From JAXGPP01 sp964436865 (GTDB lineage Bacteria; Planctomycetota; Planctomycetia; Pirellulales; Thermoguttaceae): a stretch of 51,136 bases of DNA. Every line of letters begins with the position of its first letter. Within the stretch, counting starts at the first letter, position 1. Of this stretch, positions 1-9,844 are shown in pieces. A program made the position numbers and the translations under genes. The stretch is taken from the NCBI GenBank assembly GCA_964436865.1, contig CAYTFK010000010.1, positions 1 through 51,136 on the forward strand, written 5' to 3'. The notes below the pieces were generated by a model. That model was not told the origin of the DNA. It ran no database searches and saw nothing but the letters and a program-made list of their open reading frames with translations.

Positions 1-426
1 GGCGATTGGCGCGGCGGCGTCGGCGGCCGGGCCGGGGCCGGCGGGCAGGTTCAGCTTCTCCGCGAGGCGGTTTTCCCGGTCGGCCTGAACAAGCTCTTTG
101 AAGCTGACTTCCATCCCCTGCTGCCGGGCGTGGATCATGGCCAGAGTCAGTTTCTCCAGGTCGGCGCCCTCGAGATAGGCTCGCTCAAGCTCCTGGCACG
201 ACAGCCGCACCCCGGCCTGCGTGGCCATGATGAGAGAGCGGATTACTGCGCGGGGATCCACGCGGCGGAACCGCATGCCGATGATTTCGAGTATCGACAC
301 CGGAGTTCCCGACATGTAGGCCTGCATCCACAGGCTGAAAATCCGCTGGAATGTGATAAACGTGATGATTCCGACCAGGAAGATCAGGATCACAACAAGC
401 AGGGCGATTACTTGAGCGACTGCCAT
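1..426 (-). CDS. FloA-like (flotillin-like, UPF0365) protein, N-terminal part, runs off the window
   Basis: The leftward frame starting ATG at 426 stays open to base 1 (142 codons, no stop inside the window). It opens with one hydrophobic membrane segment (about residues 5-27), followed by a stretch that resembles the N-terminal part of FloA, the flotillin-like membrane scaffold protein: SILEIIGMRFRRVDPR, then a helical LEGADLEKL/HARQQGMEVSFKEL region. In FloA this part precedes a long SPFH region. Here the last visible residues turn into a Gly/Pro/Ala tail (NLPAGPGPAADAAAPIA) instead, so this may be a short N-terminal-only paralogue rather than full FloA. FloA works at the cytoplasmic membrane in microdomain organisation; the role of a short form is unknown. 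The C-terminus cannot be seen. The family call is fairly sure, the truncation less so. Confidence 0.6.
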   Translation of the reverse strand, partial: MAVAQVIALLVVILIFLVGIITFITFQRIFSLWMQAYMSGTPVSILEIIGMRFRRVDPRAVIRSLIMATQAGVRLSCQELERAYLEGADLEKLTLAMIHARQQGMEVSFKELVQADRENRLAEKLNLPAGPGPAADAAAPIA

Positions 427-546
427 GCATCCCCTCGCGCGGATAGCCTACTCGGACGTACTCGCCGACAGCGGCGCTGCGAGCAACCGCCGAGTCTTCA
501 GATCAGGGTAATGCTCCTGTGATCGCCTGGCAAGCAACCGGCGGCC

Positions 547-2085
547 TCAGTACTTCTGCAAGAGGTCGAGCATCTTGCGGTCGAGCTTGTGGCCGTGGAA
601 GTCTTCATAGTCGACGTCCTTGCGGCCGCTGTCGAGGATGCCGAAGGAGCCGCGAAAATTCCACAAGGCCCAGCCCCAGCCGGCCTTCTGCCAGTTCTGG
701 AGGCAATCTTCCATCCATGCCAGGACCACGTCGTGCGGGGTCTGGTTGAAAGCGCCGAACTCGCCCACCATCACGCCGGCACCCTGGGCCTGCGCTTCCT
801 GCCAGGGAACGATGAGCGTATCCCAGAGCCACTGGCGGTCTTCCATCCCCTCGCCCTGGAACGCGGCCTTCGCCTCTGGGGCGTAGCGCACCCGGGCCGG
901 CGGCGCGTCCCAGTCGGCCCGCAATGGGAGGACGTGTTCCTGGGCAGCGCCGACCTTGAGGCCGATCTCGCTGAGCCGCAACCAGTCGCCGGCGGTCACC
1001 GCCAGTTCGACGCGCCGTGCGCCGTCGGGCAGCGGGAACTCATAGTCGCGGTCGTAGACGTTTTGGTAGCTGTTCCACTGCGGCTGGTGGACCGCCTTCT
1101 TCCATTCTCCTTCGCCGGGACCGCAGACGAACTCCTTGTGCCACACCACCTTACCGTCGGTCTTGGCCACGAGTACGGCTCGCGAGGAGACCACCGCCAC
1201 GCGGACGCGCATCGAAACGTTGCTGGCAGGCGGAAACTCGACAACCAGCGGCCGCCGGGCCTCTTCCGACAGGTCGGACTTGCCGGGCTGATAGAGCGTC
1301 CCGTAAGCGGCGAGCCGCGGCCACTGCGGTAGTGGATATTGATCGGCGCCGGAGACCCAGTTGGCCTTGAAGTGCGTGACATCCATCGGGGTGTATCCCC
1401 GCGTGGCCTGCGCAATCCGCAGCGGGATAAGCTCCGGGATGGGATGGCGGCCCCAACCGAGGCCATCGGAGATGATCAGCCGGTTCGGATCCTCGGCGCG
1501 GATGGCCGCCGCAATCTTCTTGACCACTTCGACGTAGACGGCCGGTTCAATATTGGCCGGTTCGTTGAACAGGTTGAAGCTCAGCCGCTCGTTGGGAATG
1601 CCCTTGTACCGGCGCGCGAACATCGCCCAGTGCAGCGCGCAGACGCGTTGGGCCTCGGCGTCGGTCCACAGGCTCTTGGTTTCCGGTGGGCTGGCCACCG
1701 TGTAACCCGGAGCGCGGTGGAAGTTGATGAGCACGTGGATGCCGTACTTGCCGCCCCACTCGACCGCCTGGTCGATCTCCTTGAGCGGTGGCTCGTTGAA
1801 CTTCGTCCAGTCGTCGCGGTCGGTCCAGACGCGATAGTCCATCGGGAGGCGGACGAAGTTGAAGCCCAGTTCGTGGATGAGCTTGAAATCGTCTTCTTCA
1901 AAGGGGCCATTGTTCCAGTCGCGCTGGAACTTGTTGGTGAGGTTGAATCCGCGCCACCGCGGCAGCTTGTTCGGAGTGGGCGTGGGAAGCGGTTCGACCG
2001 CCGCGATTTCCGCCGCGTTGCCCACCAGCGGCAAGAGCATCGTCCACAGAAAGGCCGCGATGATGGCGACTGAGATGCGTTTCAT
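547..2085 (-). CDS. Secreted glycoside hydrolase family 5 (cellulase-type) with an inserted beta domain
   Basis: Starts ATG at 2085; GTGGAG lies 6 bases upstream. A GTG four codons earlier overlaps that ribosome-binding site and is less likely. 512 residues with a Sec signal peptide (about 1-25). The GH5 barrel shows the WRGFNLTNKF start, LGFNFVRLPMDYR, INFHRAPG, the acid/base motif NLFNEP (E175) and the nucleophile motif VMVGEFGAFN (E442). The two glutamates are about 267 residues apart, far more than usual, because a beta-rich segment (about 275-405, SMRVRVAVVSS to WLRLSEIGLKVG) is inserted in the barrel; it looks like a carbohydrate-binding or beta-sandwich module. Likely an exported endo-beta-glycanase; exact substrate not readable. 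Last gene of a leftward cluster, 27 bases after the GH78 gene. Confidence 0.85.
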   Translation of the reverse strand: MKRISVAIIAAFLWTMLLPLVGNAAEIAAVEPLPTPTPNKLPRWRGFNLTNKFQRDWNNGPFEEDDFKLIHELGFNFVRLPMDYRVWTDRDDWTKFNEPPLKEIDQAVEWGGKYGIHVLINFHRAPGYTVASPPETKSLWTDAEAQRVCALHWAMFARRYKGIPNERLSFNLFNEPANIEPAVYVEVVKKIAAAIRAEDPNRLIISDGLGWGRHPIPELIPLRIAQATRGYTPMDVTHFKANWVSGADQYPLPQWPRLAAYGTLYQPGKSDLSEEARRPLVVEFPPASNVSMRVRVAVVSSRAVLVAKTDGKVVWHKEFVCGPGEGEWKKAVHQPQWNSYQNVYDRDYEFPLPDGARRVELAVTAGDWLRLSEIGLKVGAAQEHVLPLRADWDAPPARVRYAPEAKAAFQGEGMEDRQWLWDTLIVPWQEAQAQGAGVMVGEFGAFNQTPHDVVLAWMEDCLQNWQKAGWGWALWNFRGSFGILDSGRKDVDYEDFHGHKLDRKMLDLLQKY

Positions 2086-2112
2086 GGCGATCTCCACTCT
2101 CGCCTGGCGAGG

Positions 2113-4992
2113 TCAAAGTTGTGATTCAAACCGATACTGCCCCGATTCCACATCGAGCACGGCGCGGCCGGCGTCCATCCGCACGAACCGCACACCGTCC
2201 GCTTGGCCGAGTGCCTTGCCGTCCTCGCGGATCGAATCGGCATCGGCGGCCGGCAGGAGAACGGTCGCGGTGGTGTTTGCCGGGATCGAGACCTCATACG
2301 TGAACCGGTCGGCCTCGCGCCGCCAGTGACTCTCAATGGGACCGTGGATCGATTCGTACCGCGCGTTAACCCAGTGGATCGGCTCCTGGTCGGGGTTGCT
2401 CTGGGGACTCGGCGGGGAGGGCCGCAGCACGAGTCGCTGGAAGCCGGGGCGAGCCGTGTCGATGCCGGCGAGGATGCGGAACATCCATTCGCCGACCGCG
2501 CCGAAGGAATAATGCGAGAACGAATTCATCGCCGCATTGTGCCGGCCAAAGCCATCCTGCTTCGTGTAGCTGTCCCAGCGTTCCCAGATGGTGGTCGCGC
2601 CGTTTTCGACCTCGAATCCCCACGACGGGAACTGGCGGCTTTGCAGGAGCCGAACGGCCAGGTCGTGCTCGCCGACCGATGTCAGCACCCCCAGCAGCGG
2701 ACGAGTGCCGAGAAACCCGGTGGCCATGCGGTACTCGTTGTCGCGAATTTTTTGGGCCAGCCGTGCCCCGGCGGCCGCACGTTTGTCGTCCGGAATCAGG
2801 CCGACATACAGCGCCAAGCTGTAGGCCGACTGCGTGTCGACCGCCAGCGTGCCATCGGCGCGGAGATACTTCTCGGCGAATGCCGACTTCACCTTGGCGG
2901 AGAAGTCGGCCCACTGCCGGGCGTCGTCTTCCTTGCCGACCGCCCGGGCCATCTCGGCGGCCAGCCGGGTCGAGTAATAGAGATAGATCGTGTCGACGTA
3001 TTCCAGCGGCGTCGGCTCGTTCAAGTTCAGCCAGTCGCCCCAGGAGTTGCCTTCCGGATGGGCGATTCCCAGAAAATCCTTCGCTTGGCTCATCCGCCAC
3101 TCGATGAAACGGCGGATCGCCTCGTAATGGCGCTCGATCACTCGAGTGTCACCGTAAACTCGCCAGATCGTCCACGGGCAGATGATCCCGGCGTCGGTCC
3201 AGGCAGTGGCAAACGCCTTGCCGTGTTGGAATGGCCACGGGCAGTAATCGGGAAACGCCCCGGACGGGAGCTGCGCTTCTTCGACCTCGTGGAACCACTT
3301 GGTGAAGAAAGCCGCGACGTCGGCGTTGTAGGTCGCCGTGCGGATGTAGACCTGGGCGTCGCCCATCCATCCCTCGCGCTCGTCGCGCTGCGGGCAGTCG
3401 GTGGGCAACTCGAGGAAATTCGACCGCTGAGTCCAGACGATGTTCTGGAACAGCCGGTTCACCATTGGGTCGGAGCACTCGAACCGGCTCACCAGCGGCG
3501 TGTCGGAATGCATCGCCAGCCCGGTCACCGCGTCCGGTTCGGGCTTGCCGGGGTAACCGGTCAACTCGACGTACTGGAAGCCGTGGAACGTGAATTGCGG
3601 CATCCAGGTCTCGCCCGCCGGATCGCCGCGGAGCGTGTAATAGTCGGTGGCCCGCGCCTTGCGCAGGTTTTCGGTCATCAGCCGGCCGTCGGGGTGCAGC
3701 ATCTCGCCATAGCGGAGTTGGATCGTCGTGCCGGCAGGACCGCGGACCTTCAACCGCACGCTGCCGGCGAAATTCTGGCCGAGGTTGAAGATGTGCACGC
3801 CCTCGCTCGGGGAGGTCACCTCGACACACGAGAGTTCTTCGGTGACGCGAACCGGTTGCGCCGGATAGCCTTGCAGCCGCGAGGGCCGAACAAACCCGAA
3901 CTCCTGCTGGCGGACGCCTCCCGCATCGTGAAAGGGCGCTTTCAGGCTTCCGTTGGCTTCGGCTTTGATGGCGCCGGCCCAACCGGCATCGTCGAAGCCG
4001 GGCTTCGCCCAGCCGGGCATTTCGCGCCGCGCGTCGTACGACTCACCCATGAGCAGGTCGGCCTCGCGGACCGGCCCGTCACCGGAGACTTTCCAAGTGG
4101 TATCGGTGCCGATCACCTCGCGAGTGCCGTCGTCGTACTCGAGTTCAAGCTGGGCCAGCAGGGCTGGAGTCTTGCCGTAGATGTTGCGACCCGTCTTGTG
4201 CGGGCCATAGCCTACGAGCAAACCATAACCGACGTAACCCGCATACCAGCCGTCGGCGACGGTCGCGCCCAGCACATTCGCATCGCTCGTCACGAGGGGT
4301 GTCACATCATAGGCCTGATAGTAGACCCGTTGGCGATAGTCGGTCCAACCGGGCGCGAAGTATGCATCGCTCACTCGGTGCCCGTTGAGGTTCAACTCGT
4401 AGATTCCGAGCGCGGTGGCGTAGACCGTCGCGCGGCGGACCTGCTTGCCCACGTTGAACGGCTTACGATAGTAGCGGGCGGGGGGCAGCGAGAGCTTCGT
4501 GCGATCGGTCCAGAGGGGCGACTCATCGCGGAAGCTGATCCACTCGGCCTGCCAGTCGCCCGGCTCAAGCAGCCCCATTGTCCACCGCGCCGGCTCGCTC
4601 CATATGGACGCCGTCCCGTCTTTGTCCCACACGCGGACCTTCCAGAAGCACTCATGCCGCGACTTGAGCGGCTGGCCGGAGTAGGCAATCTGCGTCGTCT
4701 GGTTGCCGGACACGCGGCCCGTGTCCCACAAGTCTCCCTCGTTGCGGTCGAGCTTTTCACGCGACGAGGCCACGAAGATCTGGTAAGCCGTCTGCCTCTG
4801 TCCGCGGGCTTCCGACTCGACTCGCCAGCTCAGCCGCGGCGCAGTTGCCTCGACGGCCAACGGGTCGACGAGGTACTCGCAGCGAAGCGCAAGGGGCGCC
4901 AGAGCCTCCACCGCGCCAACTGCCGATGCCATGCCGGCAATGCAGAGAGTCAACATCGCTACCAGCCGCCAATCAGACGAACGTTTGATCAT
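2113..4992 (-). CDS. Alpha-L-rhamnosidase, GH78, secreted
   Basis: 959 residues starting ATG at 4992, with a signal peptide (about 1-29, cleavage near AVGAVEA). The layout is standard GH78: an Ig-like N domain (LRCEYLVDPLAVEATAPRLSWRV), two beta domains, an (alpha/alpha)6 barrel and a C-terminal beta domain. The catalytic region DCPQRDEREGWMGD (533-545) holds the expected general acid, and WERWDS (E804) is the general-base candidate. It removes terminal alpha-L-rhamnose from plant or algal polysaccharides and glycosides, outside the cytoplasm. It lies 34 bases after the oxidoreductase and 27 before GH5, so the three are probably one transcript for rhamnose-containing glycan breakdown. Length and motifs fit an intact enzyme. 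Confidence 0.92.
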   Translation of the reverse strand: MIKRSSDWRLVAMLTLCIAGMASAVGAVEALAPLALRCEYLVDPLAVEATAPRLSWRVESEARGQRQTAYQIFVASSREKLDRNEGDLWDTGRVSGNQTTQIAYSGQPLKSRHECFWKVRVWDKDGTASIWSEPARWTMGLLEPGDWQAEWISFRDESPLWTDRTKLSLPPARYYRKPFNVGKQVRRATVYATALGIYELNLNGHRVSDAYFAPGWTDYRQRVYYQAYDVTPLVTSDANVLGATVADGWYAGYVGYGLLVGYGPHKTGRNIYGKTPALLAQLELEYDDGTREVIGTDTTWKVSGDGPVREADLLMGESYDARREMPGWAKPGFDDAGWAGAIKAEANGSLKAPFHDAGGVRQQEFGFVRPSRLQGYPAQPVRVTEELSCVEVTSPSEGVHIFNLGQNFAGSVRLKVRGPAGTTIQLRYGEMLHPDGRLMTENLRKARATDYYTLRGDPAGETWMPQFTFHGFQYVELTGYPGKPEPDAVTGLAMHSDTPLVSRFECSDPMVNRLFQNIVWTQRSNFLELPTDCPQRDEREGWMGDAQVYIRTATYNADVAAFFTKWFHEVEEAQLPSGAFPDYCPWPFQHGKAFATAWTDAGIICPWTIWRVYGDTRVIERHYEAIRRFIEWRMSQAKDFLGIAHPEGNSWGDWLNLNEPTPLEYVDTIYLYYSTRLAAEMARAVGKEDDARQWADFSAKVKSAFAEKYLRADGTLAVDTQSAYSLALYVGLIPDDKRAAAGARLAQKIRDNEYRMATGFLGTRPLLGVLTSVGEHDLAVRLLQSRQFPSWGFEVENGATTIWERWDSYTKQDGFGRHNAAMNSFSHYSFGAVGEWMFRILAGIDTARPGFQRLVLRPSPPSPQSNPDQEPIHWVNARYESIHGPIESHWRREADRFTYEVSIPANTTATVLLPAADADSIREDGKALGQADGVRFVRMDAGRAVLDVESGQYRFESQL

Positions 4993-5026
4993 GGTGAGAT
5001 ACTTTCACACGAGCGAGCGAATGCGC

Positions 5027-6412
5027 CTACAGCGTCCAACCGGCGCGGAACTGGGGGGTGAGCAGCGGATTGGCTTCGTCGCAGTTGGTGAACTTCATCA
5101 CCTCGCCGTCCCACTCCAGTTCGGTACCAAGCATGCGGATGGCGATGACACCCAGAAGCGCGATCTCGGCGAGCGAACCGCCGTAGTCGAAGTTCGAGCC
5201 TGCCTGGCCGCCGCTGCGAATCGCCTGGAGCCAATCGTCGTAGTGATCCTTGACCCGTGGCAGGCTCGGTTCCGGCCGCTTGAATTCCGCCATCTTCTCT
5301 TCGGGGAAGATCCGCACGCCGGTCGCGCCGTGAGAACCGTAGCGGATGCTCCCCTTGTCGCCAAGGACGACCGCACACGTATTGCGGCCGGGCCAGTCCC
5401 CTTCCCAGCCATCGGGGCGCGGCGGTGCGAACGTGCCATCGTACCAGTGGAGCGTTACCGGACCGCGCGACCCCTTGGCGGCGAAGTTGTAGGTTACGTG
5501 GGCGCCGGCCGGGAATGTCTCGGCATGGGCCTTCGGATCGTAGCCGGGGGCTTCGGCGAGAATCGACTTCGGTGCGCCGAGGTCGAGGGCCCAGAAGACC
5601 GGGTCGACGATGTGGCACACCCAATCGCCGATCACGCCGGTGCCGAAAGGCATCCAGCCGCGCCAGATACCCGGCAGGTATGCGGGATGGTACGGCCGCT
5701 CCGACACCGGGCCGAGCCAAAGCTGCCAGTCGAGCGTGTCGGGGACCGGGTGAGTCTCGGAGAGGCTCGGCAGCCGATCGATCCGCGAGTAGTTGCTGTC
5801 GCGAAAAGCGTGAATCGTATGCACGTTGCCGATGGCGCCGGCCCAGATCCATTCGCAAAACAGCCGGATATGGTCGAAGGAGTGTCCCTGGTTGCCCATC
5901 TGGGTGACCACGCCGTGCTCGCGGGCCGCGCGCTGCATGGCGCGGATTTCGGCCACCGAGTGGGCCAGCGGTTTCTCGCAATAGACGTGTTTGCCGCGGC
6001 GCATGGCGTCGATCGCGGCCACGGCGTGCGTGTGGTCGGGCGTGGAGACCACGACGGCGTCGATCTGGCGGTCCATCTCATCGAGCATCTTGCGGAAGTC
6101 GCGGAAACGGCGGGCCTTGGAGTGTTGCTCGAAGGCGGCGCCGGCGCGAGCGTCATCCACATCGCAGAGCGCGACGACATTCTGCCCCCTGAGTCCGCTC
6201 AGGTTGGCGCCCGCGCGTCCGCCGGCGCCGATGAACGCGAGGTTCAGCCGGTCGCCGGCCGAGCCAGGCCCTTGGGCCGACAGAAACTGCGGCGCGAGAA
6301 GGCCGCTTGCGCCCGCGGCGGCAGCCGTCTTGAGAAAGCCACGCCGGCTTGTGGCGGCGGTTGTCGGCAGGTCTGAACGGACGCGTGTTTCGGCAGTGAT
6401 TCGGCGGTTCAT
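5027..6412 (-). CDS. Tat-exported Gfo/Idh/MocA family oxidoreductase
   Basis: 461 residues, ATG at 6412 preceded by GGAGG seven bases upstream. The N-terminus carries a twin-arginine signal (SRRGFLKTAA, 22-31) followed by a hydrophobic stretch and AQ cleavage site, so it is folded with its NAD(P) cofactor and then exported. The Rossmann fold starts at LNLAFIGAGGRAG (glycines 62-68), the family Lys-Pro motif is CEKPLA (146-150), and GDWVCHIVDP matches the C-terminal beta domain typical of planctomycete members. Such proteins oxidise or epimerise sugars and sugar derivatives; the substrate cannot be read here. First gene of the leftward cluster with GH78 and GH5, which suggests it acts on a released sugar. 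Confidence 0.88.
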   Translation of the reverse strand: MNRRITAETRVRSDLPTTAATSRRGFLKTAAAAGASGLLAPQFLSAQGPGSAGDRLNLAFIGAGGRAGANLSGLRGQNVVALCDVDDARAGAAFEQHSKARRFRDFRKMLDEMDRQIDAVVVSTPDHTHAVAAIDAMRRGKHVYCEKPLAHSVAEIRAMQRAAREHGVVTQMGNQGHSFDHIRLFCEWIWAGAIGNVHTIHAFRDSNYSRIDRLPSLSETHPVPDTLDWQLWLGPVSERPYHPAYLPGIWRGWMPFGTGVIGDWVCHIVDPVFWALDLGAPKSILAEAPGYDPKAHAETFPAGAHVTYNFAAKGSRGPVTLHWYDGTFAPPRPDGWEGDWPGRNTCAVVLGDKGSIRYGSHGATGVRIFPEEKMAEFKRPEPSLPRVKDHYDDWLQAIRSGGQAGSNFDYGGSLAEIALLGVIAIRMLGTELEWDGEVMKFTNCDEANPLLTPQFRAGWTL

Positions 6413-6529
6413 AAAGGGTCCTCCCGGGTGACAGAAACGTATCCAGGTTAACCGCTCGACCGGCCGAAAGGAATGGCGGGGCTCGGGAATGCGGCGGCCT
6501 CGCTCGCAAAAGCTTCGTACCGCCGGCAG

Positions 6530-9500
6530 TCAGTCCCGAGCATGGGCCTGACTGGGGTCGCTCCAGCCCACGTGGATGAGTGAGACCGCCTCGACCGGCA
6601 GTATCTCGGGCTCAGCGACGGCGGCAGGCGGTTCGGCAGTGCGACGGCGGAAGAACCCGGCAATATCGTCGAGGACCGAGTAGACGACCGGCACCGCCAG
6701 GAGGGTGAGCAGAAGGGAGAGCGTTTGGCCGCCGGCAGTCAGGACGGCGATCGAACGGCGTTCTTCGGCGCCGGGGCCAACGCCCAGCAACAGCGGCGCC
6801 ATGCCGGCCACGAAGGCAATCGTCGTCATCAGAATCGGGCGCAAGCGGTCGCGGTTGGCCAGCAGGATGGCCTCGTGCCGCTCCATGCCGCGGGCGCGAA
6901 GCTGGTTGGTATGGTCGACTTGAAGAATGGCGTTCTTCTTGATGATGCCGAAGAGCACCAGGATTCCCAGGGCCGAATAGAGATTCAGAGTCTCGCCCCC
7001 CAACCACAGACTCACCAATCCGAACGGCACGGCCAGCGGAAGCGAGTAGAGGATCGTCAACGGATGGAGCAGGTGCTCGAATTGGGCCGCGAGCACGATG
7101 TACATGAAGATGAACGACAAGATGAACGTCCAACGGAAGTCGCGGAACGTGCGCTCCAATTCGCGGCCCTGGCCCATGATCCGGGTGGCATATTCCGGCG
7201 GGGCTCCCAGTTTGTCCCAGGCTTCCTGGACGGCTTCGAGGCGATCGCCCAAGGCGAAGCCGGGCGCCACATTGGCGCGCACGGCGGCCATCCGCTGGCG
7301 GTCGAGGCGGTCGATGCGCGCCGAGCTGTAGTCGTGTTTCAATTGCACGACGTTGTCCAGCCGGGTCAATGCGACACGTCCGCTTCCGGAAGGGTCGCTG
7401 GGACGCGCGCGGACGTAGAGCTGGGAGATTGCCTCGGGGCTGCCCCGGTCGATCCCCACCAGGCGAAGCTCAACGTCGTAAACGTCATCCAGAAGCGGAT
7501 CGCGCCAGCGGCTCACGCGGTCGTCGCCGCCGACCGCCACGCGGAGCGCCTCGGCGATCTCCTGAACGTCAACCCCGAGCGCGGCGGCGCGGGAGCGGTC
7601 GATTTCAACGAGCATCTCCGGTTTTTCCATCCGCAGCGTCGTGTCGGCGTCGAGGATGCCCGGCGGCATGTTCTCACGGAGCTGGTTGCTGTAGTAGGCG
7701 AGTTGCTCGAGATCGGGGCCGGTAATAGCGAAGTCGATGTCGACCGGGGCACCCTGGCGGAGCGATGTCTGATTGCGAATGGAGAACCGCAGATCGGGAG
7801 CGAAGCGGGCCAGCCGCTTGCGAATCTCCTGCATTTTCTCGCTCTGCGAATAGTTGCCCTCCAGGGCCGCGCGCGGCCGGCCGGCAAGCGTTTCCCGAAC
7901 GAGTCTGCTCAATGAAAACGCCCGTTTCTCAATGTCTTCCAGGCGCACATACACCGAAGCGCTGTTCACCCTTCCCATGCCGGACGAGCCGACGGTGGTC
8001 AACATCCGGGTGACGCCGTCAACCGAGGCGATCTCCGTTTCCACATCGCGCATGGCGACGTCCATGGTGCGGAGCGTCGAGCCCTCGGGTGCAGTGACGC
8101 GGATCTCGAACTCCGACTCATCGACGTTGGTGGGGATGTAGTCTTTCTTGACAAAGCGGTACAAGGGAACATTGGAGGCGATTACCACCAGCGACAGGGC
8201 CAGCACTGCCCAGCGATAGCGCATCGCCACGCGGAGGCAAACCGAATAGCCGAGGTCGATCCAGTGATAGAAGCCGCGGCGCGAGGCCGGCCCGCCGGCG
8301 GCCGCCGAGCGGTTCACCCGAAGCATCCGCGAGCACATCATCGGCGTCAGCGAGAAGCTGACGACGAGCGACACGAGGATCGCCACGGTGGCCGTGAGGC
8401 CAAACTCGAAAAGCATCCGGCCGGCGATGCTCGAGAGGAAGGAGACCGGCAGGAAGACGATCACGAGCGACAGGGTGGTCGCCAGCACTGCGAGGCCAAT
8501 CTCCTTCGTGCCGTAGATGGCCGCCTCGCGCGGCGACATGTTCTTCTCTTCGAGGGAATGGAAGATGTTCTCGAGCACGACGATGGCGTCGTCGATCACC
8601 ACGCCGACCATCAGGACCAGCGCCAACAGCGTGGCGTTGTTGAGCGTGAAATCCATGATCCGCATCACCGCGAAGGTGGCGATCACCGAAGTGGGGATGG
8701 CCAGGGCGGCAATGACGGTCGACCGCCAGGAACGCATGAAGATGAGCACCACGAGGCTCGCCAGGATGCTGCCGATGACGAGGTGTCCCTGCACCTCGTG
8801 AATGGCGGCATTGATGTATCGCGACTGGTCGCGGATGATGTCGACCGATACGTCGTCGGGCAACAACTCGCGGCAACGGTCAAGCCGCGCCTTCACACCG
8901 TCGATCACTTCGACCGTGTTTGCGCCAGACTGGCGTTGGACTTCGAGGACGACGGCCGGCTTGCCGTCGAGCCGGGCGAGGTTGCGCACCTCCTTCGTGC
9001 CGTTGACCGCTTCACCGACATCGCGGAGCCGGACGGGGGTTCCCCGCACGGTCGCGAGCACCATGTCTTCAAACTGGCGAACGTCGGTGAACCGGCCCAG
9101 CGTCCGCAGGCCGAGCTCTTGCCGCCCCGCGTCGACCAGTCCGCCGGGAATCTCGGCGTTCTGGCGCGTGAGCGCATCGCGGACCTGCATGATCGACATT
9201 TCGTAGGCCGCCAAACGCCGGGCTTCGATGTTGATCTGCACCGCGCGGTCGGCCGCCCCAGCAATCGTCACCTGTCCGACGCCGCTGGCCGACTCGATGA
9301 CGTTCTTCACGTAGCGATCGGCCAGGACATACAGTTCGCGCAAGTCGCGATCGGCCGACACCGTCAGACTCAAGATGGGGGATGCGTCGAGGTCCTGCTT
9401 GCGGATCACCGGCGGATCAACGTCGTCCGGCAAGCGGTTGAGCACGCTGTTGACCGCATCGCGAACGTCCTGGGTCGCCGAATCGATGTCGCGGTCGATA

Positions 9501-9790
9501 TGGAAAGTCAAGAGCAACAGCGACGTTCCGTCGCTGGAAATCGACCGCAGCTCATCGATCCCTTCCACGGTGGCGACCGCATCTTCGAGCACCTGGGTGA
9601 TTTCCGACTCGATCTCCTCGGGCGCCGCTCCTCGGTACGAGGTCCGAACGTAAACCGTCGGCAGATCCATGCGCGGAAAGCGGTCGACATCGAGCTGCAA
9701 ATAGGAGGCGGCCCCGGCGACCACCATCGCCAGGATCAGCATGACGGCAAAAACGGGCCGCCGGATGCAGATTTCCGCCAACCATTGCAA
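6530..9790 (-). CDS. RND-family efflux transporter, HAE1 type permease
   Basis: 1086 residues. The N-terminus MQWLAEICIRRPVFAVMLILAM is the usual RND start, so a TTG codon at 9790 is the most likely start; AGGAG lies nine bases upstream and no in-frame ATG fits. Twelve membrane helices in two halves separated by two large periplasmic loops; the proton-relay motif GVVIDDAIVVLENI is in TM4, and the second half has GIIKKNAILQVDHTNQLR and PILMTTIAFVAGMAPL. It uses the proton gradient to expel hydrophobic or amphiphilic compounds across the inner membrane into a tripartite complex. Its adaptor lies directly upstream (54-base gap). No TolC-type outer membrane gene is in the window. C-terminus has a Pro/Ala/Glu tail. 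Confidence 0.93.
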   Translation of the reverse strand: MQWLAEICIRRPVFAVMLILAMVVAGAASYLQLDVDRFPRMDLPTVYVRTSYRGAAPEEIESEITQVLEDAVATVEGIDELRSISSDGTSLLLLTFHIDRDIDSATQDVRDAVNSVLNRLPDDVDPPVIRKQDLDASPILSLTVSADRDLRELYVLADRYVKNVIESASGVGQVTIAGAADRAVQINIEARRLAAYEMSIMQVRDALTRQNAEIPGGLVDAGRQELGLRTLGRFTDVRQFEDMVLATVRGTPVRLRDVGEAVNGTKEVRNLARLDGKPAVVLEVQRQSGANTVEVIDGVKARLDRCRELLPDDVSVDIIRDQSRYINAAIHEVQGHLVIGSILASLVVLIFMRSWRSTVIAALAIPTSVIATFAVMRIMDFTLNNATLLALVLMVGVVIDDAIVVLENIFHSLEEKNMSPREAAIYGTKEIGLAVLATTLSLVIVFLPVSFLSSIAGRMLFEFGLTATVAILVSLVVSFSLTPMMCSRMLRVNRSAAAGGPASRRGFYHWIDLGYSVCLRVAMRYRWAVLALSLVVIASNVPLYRFVKKDYIPTNVDESEFEIRVTAPEGSTLRTMDVAMRDVETEIASVDGVTRMLTTVGSSGMGRVNSASVYVRLEDIEKRAFSLSRLVRETLAGRPRAALEGNYSQSEKMQEIRKRLARFAPDLRFSIRNQTSLRQGAPVDIDFAITGPDLEQLAYYSNQLRENMPPGILDADTTLRMEKPEMLVEIDRSRAAALGVDVQEIAEALRVAVGGDDRVSRWRDPLLDDVYDVELRLVGIDRGSPEAISQLYVRARPSDPSGSGRVALTRLDNVVQLKHDYSSARIDRLDRQRMAAVRANVAPGFALGDRLEAVQEAWDKLGAPPEYATRIMGQGRELERTFRDFRWTFILSFIFMYIVLAAQFEHLLHPLTILYSLPLAVPFGLVSLWLGGETLNLYSALGILVLFGIIKKNAILQVDHTNQLRARGMERHEAILLANRDRLRPILMTTIAFVAGMAPLLLGVGPGAEERRSIAVLTAGGQTLSLLLTLLAVPVVYSVLDDIAGFFRRRTAEPPAAVAEPEILPVEAVSLIHVGWSDPSQAHARD

Positions 9791-9844
9791 AGTGTCGGTC
9801 TCCTTCTCCTGGAGGATCGGGGCGGCTCGCCTGGGGCGGGCGGG

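Noticed and set aside
2203..5061. 952-codon plus-strand frame opposite the GH78 gene
   Set aside because: Antisense shadow; the minus strand has all GH78 motifs and a signal peptide.
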